DNA of 64,000 nt from G963666705 sp963666705. Lineage in GTDB: Bacteria > Pseudomonadota > Alphaproteobacteria > CADEGL01. The notes beneath the pieces were generated by a model that did not search any database, was not told where the DNA came from, and was given only the letters and a program-made list of their open reading frames with translations. Location of the stretch: positions 310,001 through 374,000 of the forward strand of contig CAXXKO010000029.1 of assembly GCA_963666705.2 (NCBI GenBank), in the 5' to 3' direction. This document shows, piece by piece, positions 62,293 to 64,000 of this stretch (the stretch's first letter is position 1; each line of letters begins with the position of its first letter). The translations under genes and the position numbers were made by a program.

Positions 62293-63240
62293 TCAGGCCG
62301 CGGCGGCCGAGGCTGGGACGAAGCCCTTGGGCGGCCCCGCCTTGGCGTAGGCGCCGTGGGTCGCTTCGCCTGCCAGGTGGCGCTCCATGACCGCGCGCGC
62401 TTGCAGCAGGCGGTCGAGATCGACGCCGGTGCGCAGGCCCATGGATTCGAGCATGAACACGAGGTCCTCGGTGACGATATTGCCCGTGGCGCCGGGGGCG
62501 TAGGGGCAGCCGCCGAGGCCGCCGAGGCAGGCGTCGAACTCGCGCACGCCCGCTTCGAGCGCCGCGAAGACGTTGGCGAGGCCGAGGCCGCGGGTGTCGT
62601 GGAAATGGGCGCCGATGGCGACTTCACGGCCGACCGTGCGGTATAGCTCGGTGAACAGGGCCTTGACCTGGCCCGGGTTGGCGTAACCCACGGTGTCGGC
62701 GACGCTGAGCCGGTCGGCGCCCCGTTCCACCAGGGCCTCGGCCACGCGCATCACCGCCGCCGGCTCGACCCGCCCGGCGATGGTGCAGCCGAAGGCCGTG
62801 GCCATGCCGCCCGAGAGCACCATGTGCCGGTGGGCGTCGCTCCCATCCCGGTACGCGACGATGCGGGCAAAATCGTCGAGGGAATCCTGAACGCCGCGGC
62901 GCACGTTGGCTTGGTTGTGCGCCTCCGAGACCGAGAGCACGAAGCCGAGCTGGTCGGCGCCCGCCGCCATGGCGCCCTCGGCGCCCCTGAGGTTGGGGAC
63001 CAGCGCCGAGACGGTGAGGCCCGGGATCTCTTTCGCGCCCGCGACCACCGCCGCCGCGTCCGCCATCTGAGGCAGCAGCTTGGGCGGGACGAAGGACCCG
63101 ACCTGGATCTGGGGCACGCCTGCCTCGGCCTCGGCCCGGATCCATTCGAGCTTGCCCGCCGTCGGCATGGTGGCGGCGACACTCTGCAGGCCGTCGCGCG
63201 GCCCGACCTCGTGGACCAGAACGTCGATGTCCGCGCGCAT
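62293..63240 (-). CDS. mvaB: Hydroxymethylglutaryl-CoA lyase
   Basis: Cleaves HMG-CoA to acetoacetate and acetyl-CoA, last step of leucine degradation. 315 residues, TIM barrel: HEVGPRDGLQ (metal-site Asp), SVADTVGYANPGQV, metal-binding HFHDTRGLGLANV, and the catalytic Cys loop GGLGGCPYAPGATGN. Related DRE-type lyases share these motifs, so a close homologue substrate is possible. It is 17 bp from the enoyl-CoA hydratase gene. Confidence 0.9.
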   Translation of the reverse strand: MRADIDVLVHEVGPRDGLQSVAATMPTAGKLEWIRAEAEAGVPQIQVGSFVPPKLLPQMADAAAVVAGAKEIPGLTVSALVPNLRGAEGAMAAGADQLGFVLSVSEAHNQANVRRGVQDSLDDFARIVAYRDGSDAHRHMVLSGGMATAFGCTIAGRVEPAAVMRVAEALVERGADRLSVADTVGYANPGQVKALFTELYRTVGREVAIGAHFHDTRGLGLANVFAALEAGVREFDACLGGLGGCPYAPGATGNIVTEDLVFMLESMGLRTGVDLDRLLQARAVMERHLAGEATHGAYAKAGPPKGFVPASAAAA

Positions 63241-63257
63241 GGCTCCTCCTCCTGCCC

Positions 63258-64000
63258 CTATTTGCCCTTGAACCGGGGCTTGCGCTTCTCGTTGAAGGCC
63301 AGCACGCCTTCCAAGCGATCCTCGGTCCCGACGAGCTGATTATACGCCTCGAGTTCGAACTGGTACCCGGTTTGGCGGTCGATCTGGGTGGCGACGCCGA
63401 TCGACCGCTTGGCCCGCATCACCGACAGGGGCGCGTTGGACGCGATGCGGCGCGCCGTCGCCAGGGTCTCCTCCATCAGCGCCTCGGGCTCGCAGACCCG
63501 GTTGACGAGGCCCCAGGCCAGGGCCTCTTCCGCCGTGAAGGGGGACCCTGTGAAGATGATCTCCTTGGCGCGGCGCTCGCCCACCGCGTGGGGCAGGTTC
63601 TGGGTCCCCATGGCGCCCGGCATGATGCCGAGGGTGATCTCGGTGAGGGCGAAGCGCGCCGTGCGCGCGGCGTAGGCGAAATCGACGCTCAGCGCCATCT
63701 CGCAGCCGCCACCGTAGGCGGCGCCGTTGATCGCGGCGATGACCGGTATCGGGCAGGCGCGCAGGGCGAGGACGCCCTGCTCGAAGATCGCGTGCTGGCG
63801 CTTCCAGTCCGCGTCGGTCATGCCCTTGCGCTCCTTCAAGTCGCCGCCGGCGCAGAAGGCCTTGTCGCCGCGCCCGGTGACGATCGCGCAGCGCAGGTCC
63901 TCCCGATCCACATAGAGCCCCTCGAAGATCTCCTTGCACTCGATTCCCATCAGCGTGTTCTTGGCGTTCGCGACCTCGGGCCGGTCGAGGGTGACGACCA
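63258..64000 (-). CDS. Enoyl-CoA hydratase/isomerase (N-terminus beyond window)
   Basis: Crotonase-fold enzyme hydrating enoyl-CoA. The frame continues past ATG 63950 to the window edge with VVTLDRPEVANAKNTL, the family N-terminus, so the true start lies outside. Oxyanion-hole segments FCAGGDLKE and AAYGGGCEMALSVDFAYA are visible, with the catalytic-region LGIMPGAMGTQNLP. It ends FNEKRKPRFKGK. With HMG-CoA lyase next door, a methylglutaconyl-CoA hydratase role is attractive but unproved. Confidence 0.88.
   Translation of the reverse strand, partial: VVTLDRPEVANAKNTLMGIECKEIFEGLYVDREDLRCAIVTGRGDKAFCAGGDLKERKGMTDADWKRQHAIFEQGVLALRACPIPVIAAINGAAYGGGCEMALSVDFAYAARTARFALTEITLGIMPGAMGTQNLPHAVGERRAKEIIFTGSPFTAEEALAWGLVNRVCEPEALMEETLATARRIASNAPLSVMRAKRSIGVATQIDRQTGYQFELEAYNQLVGTEDRLEGVLAFNEKRKPRFKGK

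Overview
The window looks like part of a high-GC alphaproteobacterial chromosome, most likely Rhodospirillales-like. That placement is inferred from gene order and from family variants such as LpxI in place of LpxH, the short ProS, and an EF-Ts/PyrH/Frr/UppS/CdsA/Dxr/RseP/BamA/lipid A run. No species is claimed.

Layout. 1-6170 is an IS-battered stretch: the tail of an IS630-family transposase fused to a decapitated IS1595-family transposase, the flagellar export genes fliI-fliJ, an IS21-family element with a frameshifted istB, and the 3' stub of an ammonium transporter gene that this element abuts. 6171-9707 holds two tandem enolase-superfamily enzymes and a purine permease on the minus strand. 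9847-14853 holds a frameshifted secreted coiled-coil protein, a 2OG-oxygenase-like protein that lacks its first metal-binding His, a frameshifted NodU/CmcH-type carbamoyltransferase, and a convergent TPR/2OG-Fe(II) oxygenase. 15008-21930 is proS-lolC-lolD-dnaE.

22298-36706 is the large housekeeping run rpsB-tsf-pyrH-frr-uppS-cdsA-dxr-rseP-bamA-ompH-lpxD-fabZ-lpxA-lpxI-lpxB. It couples translation, isoprenoid and phospholipid precursors, outer-membrane assembly and lipid A synthesis, with many overlapping genes. gltA, gltX and a frameshifted comEC follow, then a minus-strand set: AEC transporter, ruvX, two GNAT acetyltransferases, sseA, cysK.

46703-49818 is the most unusual part. It holds three related non-coding elements of about 265-270 bp (A, B, C). 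Each is bounded by a long inverted repeat and can fold into the same three-way junction, although the closing stems differ in sequence between copies. Element B sits inside a NUDIX hydrolase gene, and deleting it with one copy of CTAG restores the reading frame. egtD, a cupin, an RNase E/G homologue, a FecR-domain protein and yacG lie around and after these elements.

52334-56225 is a small decayed insertion next to tRNA-Phe. A 36-bp copy of the tRNA 3' half recurs at 56190-56225. Between the copies are an IS4-family element with a 9-bp target duplication, a phage holin remnant, and a CmcJ/AsaB/NvfI-type oxygenase. The window ends with catabolic genes on the minus strand (MmgE/PrpD, acyl-CoA dehydrogenase, dienelactone hydrolase fused to a SnoaL-like domain, HMG-CoA lyase, enoyl-CoA hydratase). 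An IS1380-family element with a 5-bp duplication splits a palindromic repeat among them.

Five otherwise conserved reading frames carry single-base frameshifts. Either the locus is decaying or the assembly has indel errors. All calls come from reading the sequence; no database search was run.
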